The notes under the pieces: generated by a model
Databases searched by the model: none
Seen by the model: only the letters and a program-made list of their open reading frames with translations
What the model was told of the DNA's origin: nothing
In this document: positions 5,990-7,523 of the stretch, piece by piece
How positions within the stretch are numbered: the stretch's first letter is position 1
Layout of the letters: the number at the start of each line of letters is the position of its first letter
Position numbers and translations under genes: made by a program
Assembly: GCA_012837655.1 (NCBI GenBank)
Contig: DUQT01000212.1
Span: forward strand, 1 to 7,523
Direction of reading: 5' to 3'
From: Actinomyces sp.
GTDB lineage: Bacteria; Actinomycetota; Actinomycetes; Actinomycetales; Actinomycetaceae
Length of the DNA: 7,523 bases

Positions 5990-7060
5990 ATGACTAGTAT
6001 CCGTACCCTCAGCTTGTTCAACAATAAGGGTGGTGTTGGCAAGACCACCCTCTCCAGCAACATTGCCCACGACTTCGCCCAGCGTGGGTGCAGGGTCCTC
6101 TACGTAGACTGTGATCCGCAATGCAATGCTACCCAGCTCATGCTCGATGAGTACCAGACTGAAGAAATCTACGCGACTGATTCGAGCTCCCAAGACCCTC
6201 TACGCTCTGCGTTGTCCAGGACGGTTTATGGGCTGTTTATCCCGTTGAGGGAGGGCGAGCCTGAGATTGATAGGAACATCCACGTGGCGCATTCTGAGCG
6301 GTTTGGCGTGGATGTTTTGGCTGGTCATCCGAACCTGTCGCAGATTGAAGACCTAATGAGTGAGGCTTGGCAAACGGCCCTGGGACGACAGACCGCTGCC
6401 TTTCGTCGAGTACACTGGGCGGGTCAGCTGGTTACCGCCATGGAGGATGCGGACCGCTACGACATCGTGATGTTCGACGTCGGGCCGAGTCTTGGGCCGT
6501 TCAATCGAACTGTGCTTTTGGGTTGCGATGCGTTTGTGACGCCCACATCAACCGATCTTTTCAGTTATCACGCTTTCGGCAACCTCGCCCGCTGGTTTGA
6601 GGACTGGACCGAGGAATACGGTGTGATGACCGAAGGTAACCTTCATGAGTGGAACAAGTACTCTTCAGACGTCGAAGCAAAAGCGCGCCCGCTGCGTCTT
6701 CATAGTCAGTCCGGCCGAAATCTGAAGTACCTCGGTTTTACCACACTCGAGTACATAAAACGCACTTCGGGAGGGAAGGAACAGCTAGTTGGCGCCTTCG
6801 AGCGATTCCGAGGGTTGTTTGCGGAAGAGGCTCATCGAATTGCTGACAGTTTGGGTCAAGAGTCAGACGATTATCTTTTGGGCAGGATACCCCATATGTA
6901 TTCTATGCCCGCTACCGCCCAAGATGCGCACTCCCCCATCGCAGGGTTGTCGATCCGAGATGGCGTACGCGGAAGTCAACTCAATCAAAAGAATGGTTAT
7001 GTGGAGCATATTCAGAGAGTCTCTGAAGCGATCTATTCACAGTTGATGGAAACGAATTGA
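5990..7060 (+). CDS. ParA/MinD-family deviant-Walker ATPase (AAA_31-type)
   Basis: This 356-residue ATPase of the ParA/Soj superfamily carries the deviant Walker A motif KGGVGKTT (13-20, signature Lys13 and catalytic Lys18), the Walker A' motif VDCDPQCNAT (39-48) and the Walker B motif VMFDVGPSLG (160-169). The motif after Walker B reads DVGPSLG where many ParA proteins have D-x-P-P-S-L, a small departure. The region from about 205 to 300 is longer than in a minimal ParA. There is no N-terminal helix-turn-helix domain, transmembrane segment or MinD-like C-terminal amphipathic helix that I can recognise. Family members dimerise on ATP and use DNA or membrane as a track. No parB-like gene or parS-like array follows, so a plasmid-partition role is not supported by context. 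It is divergent from the MORC-Z1 operon and shares its 299-bp upstream region, which may make it a third component of that system. The ATG was chosen because it sits at the usual distance before Walker A; its ribosome binding site is poor. Confidence 0.88.
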   Translation: MTSIRTLSLFNNKGGVGKTTLSSNIAHDFAQRGCRVLYVDCDPQCNATQLMLDEYQTEEIYATDSSSQDPLRSALSRTVYGLFIPLREGEPEIDRNIHVAHSERFGVDVLAGHPNLSQIEDLMSEAWQTALGRQTAAFRRVHWAGQLVTAMEDADRYDIVMFDVGPSLGPFNRTVLLGCDAFVTPTSTDLFSYHAFGNLARWFEDWTEEYGVMTEGNLHEWNKYSSDVEAKARPLRLHSQSGRNLKYLGFTTLEYIKRTSGGKEQLVGAFERFRGLFAEEAHRIADSLGQESDDYLLGRIPHMYSMPATAQDAHSPIAGLSIRDGVRGSQLNQKNGYVEHIQRVSEAIYSQLMETN

Positions 7061-7171
7061 TGTTTCGCTAATCCGTTACTGCAGTGTCCCCCGTGAATCC
7101 TGTTCTCGGGGGCTCGAAACTTGTCGGGTTTTCAACTTTGAGCACCCCACAAGGAATGACAAAATGCTGCC
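7061..7171. other. Non-coding junction after the ParA-like gene
   Basis: Apart from the weak hairpin at 7088-7112, no gene, RNA or repeat is seen. Base composition is near half G+C, like the island and unlike the G+C-rich DNA that begins after the large inverted repeat. This is probably the tail of the acquired segment. Confidence 0.4.
7088..7112 (+). terminator. Possible terminator hairpin after the ParA-like gene
   Basis: CCCCCG (7088-7093) pairs with CGGGGG (7107-7112) around a 13-nt loop, starting 27 bp after the stop codon. A short T-run (TTTT, 7129-7132) follows, but 16 nt away, so it is not a standard intrinsic terminator. The large inverted repeat at 7172-7224 could serve instead as the main transcriptional stop. 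Confidence 0.35.
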
Positions 7172-7224
7172 CCCGTTACCTTGAGGCTATCCCCAAAAAT
7201 TGGGGATAGCCTCAAGGTAACGGG
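7172..7224. repeat. Perfect inverted repeat, 25-bp arms with a 3-nt AAA spacer
   Basis: Positions 7172-7196 are the exact reverse complement of 7200-7224, with AAA (7197-7199) between. The arms begin CCCGTTACC and end CTATCCCCAA. Five more pairs (CTGCC 7167-7171 with GGCAG 7235-7239) could form beyond an asymmetric bulge. As RNA this is a very stable hairpin that could stop transcription from both sides, though neither side has a clear U-run. It lies exactly where the DNA switches from about half to about 70% G+C. Alternative readings are a recombination scar (inverted duplication of the flanking gene's end), abutting ends of an unknown element, or a bidirectional terminator. Confidence 0.9.
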
Positions 7225-7483
7225 ACGCATCTGGGGCAGTGCCATTGCGGCGGCCGCACCGGAGGCCGGCCGCCGCGCGAACCCGATGGCGGTGGTGACC
7301 GGTTCCGCCACCTCCACCGACAGTCCGGTGGTCTACATCGTCATCCTCGTCGCGATGATCGCCGCCGGAGTGGGTGCCTGGCACGTGTGGCAGTGTGGCG
7401 GCGTCGATAAGCGTCTTATCGACGCTGCACGGCCTCGCGGCCTTCCCAGATGTCGCGGACCTCGTCGGACTCGGGGTCGTTGA
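7200..7483 (+). pseudogene. Probable 5'-truncated membrane-protein reading frame
   Basis: In this frame the DNA right of the inverted repeat reads as GDSLKVTGRIWGSA, then an Ala/Pro-rich linker, then the hydrophobic segment VVYIVILVAMIAAGVGAWHV, which looks like one transmembrane helix. Third codon positions are mostly G or C, as in real genes of a high-G+C actinobacterium. The possible TTG start at 7181 is inside the inverted repeat and has no ribosome binding site. Past about 7415 the frame runs antisense to the 3' end of the minus-strand gene and becomes Arg/Pro-rich nonsense, so the original C-terminus is unclear. I do not recognise the family. The best reading is the tail of a core-genome membrane protein whose upstream part was lost or displaced when the island arrived. 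A chance open frame is possible. Confidence 0.35.
7401..7425. repeat. 11-bp-arm inverted repeat overlapping the end of the minus-strand gene
   Basis: GCGTCGATAAG (7401-7411) and CTTATCGACGC (7415-7425) are exact reverse complements around CGT. The right arm contains the stop codon of the minus-strand gene (7416-7418). It would form a strong hairpin at the transcript's end, suiting a terminator or 3'-end stabiliser, but no U-run follows on either side. Confidence 0.6.
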
Positions 7484-7523
7484 GGTAGCGCTCGAGGGAG
7501 GAGTCGAGCTCGTTGATCCACTC
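7416..7523 (-). CDS. 3' end of an unrecognised gene (last 35 codons)
   Basis: Read on the minus strand from the window edge, the frame encodes EWINELDSSLERYL, continues with an acidic stretch and ends DIWEGREAVQRR before a TAA. Nearly every third codon position is G or C, and the peptide has a balanced, soluble, helix-like composition, so it is very probably the C-terminus of a real gene that extends beyond the window. I do not recognise the family. It ends facing the island, so it is likely to belong to the resident chromosome rather than to the acquired genes. Confidence 0.6.
   Translation of the reverse strand, partial: EWINELDSSLERYLNDPESDEVRDIWEGREAVQRR

Noticed and set aside
5990..7060. 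Plasmid partition locus (parABS) interpretation of the ParA-like gene
   Set aside because: No ParB-like gene follows within the window and no repeated parS-like sites are seen; the downstream DNA is non-coding and then G+C-rich flank.
7132..7384. Minus-strand open frames of 61-65 codons across the large inverted repeat
   Set aside because: They are antisense to the membrane-protein-like frame. The shared GDSLKVTG in one of them is only the consequence of the palindrome reading the same on both strands.
1..7523. CRISPR array, tRNA, rRNA or riboswitch
   Set aside because: No regularly spaced direct repeats, no cloverleaf-like or CCA-proximal tRNA signature and no conserved rRNA or aptamer sequence were noticed on either strand by eye.

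Overview
The window looks like an accessory (defence-type) island in a high-G+C actinobacterium, most likely Corynebacterium or a close relative. The reasons are ISL3-family transposase ends whose terminal repeat (GGCTCTTC...TTTAGAGTGC) resembles corynebacterial ISL3 elements as I remember them, and a G+C-rich right flank. A hand count gives 141/200 G+C at 7241-7440, against 102/200 inside the large minus-strand gene (2401-2600). The genus is an inference.

Layout: (1) 1-591 is the 3' end of an ISL3-family insertion sequence, with the transposase C-terminus and right terminal repeat. (2) 592-877 is the 3' remnant of a second, related but different ISL3 element; the first element appears to have jumped into it. 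(3) 936-5690, minus strand, is a two-gene operon: a MORC/MutL-like GHKL ATPase (TTG start, 519 aa), then, 39 bp downstream, a 1051-aa superfamily-II helicase-like Z1-domain protein. (4) 5691-5989 is a divergent control region with candidate promoters for both directions and a perfect 16-bp palindrome. (5) 5990-7060, plus strand, is a ParA/MinD-type deviant-Walker ATPase with no ParB partner. (6) 7061-7224 is a non-coding junction that ends in a perfect 25-bp-arm inverted repeat. (7) 7225-7523 is G+C-rich flanking DNA: an apparently 5'-truncated membrane-protein reading frame (+) and the last 35 codons of an unrecognised gene (-).

The central pair is the interesting part. Linkage of a prokaryotic MORC-like ATPase with a Z1 helicase is known from comparative genomics of restriction-modification-like systems (the work of Iyer, Abhiman and Aravind on MutL/MORC homologues). 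There they normally travel with a cytosine methylase and endonuclease-type proteins (Vsr or PD-(D/E)XK) and sometimes AIPR. None of those partners is visible here. On the 3' side of the Z1 gene the cluster is cut by nested insertion sequences 58 bp beyond the stop codon, and on the 5' side there is a divergent ParA-like ATPase. The window may therefore hold a reduced or rearranged version of the system, an IS-decapitated remnant, or a three-ATPase variant (GHKL + SF2/Z1 + ParA). Both ATPase genes and the ParA-like gene keep intact reading frames and catalytic motifs, which argues against simple decay. No tRNA, rRNA, CRISPR array or riboswitch was seen.
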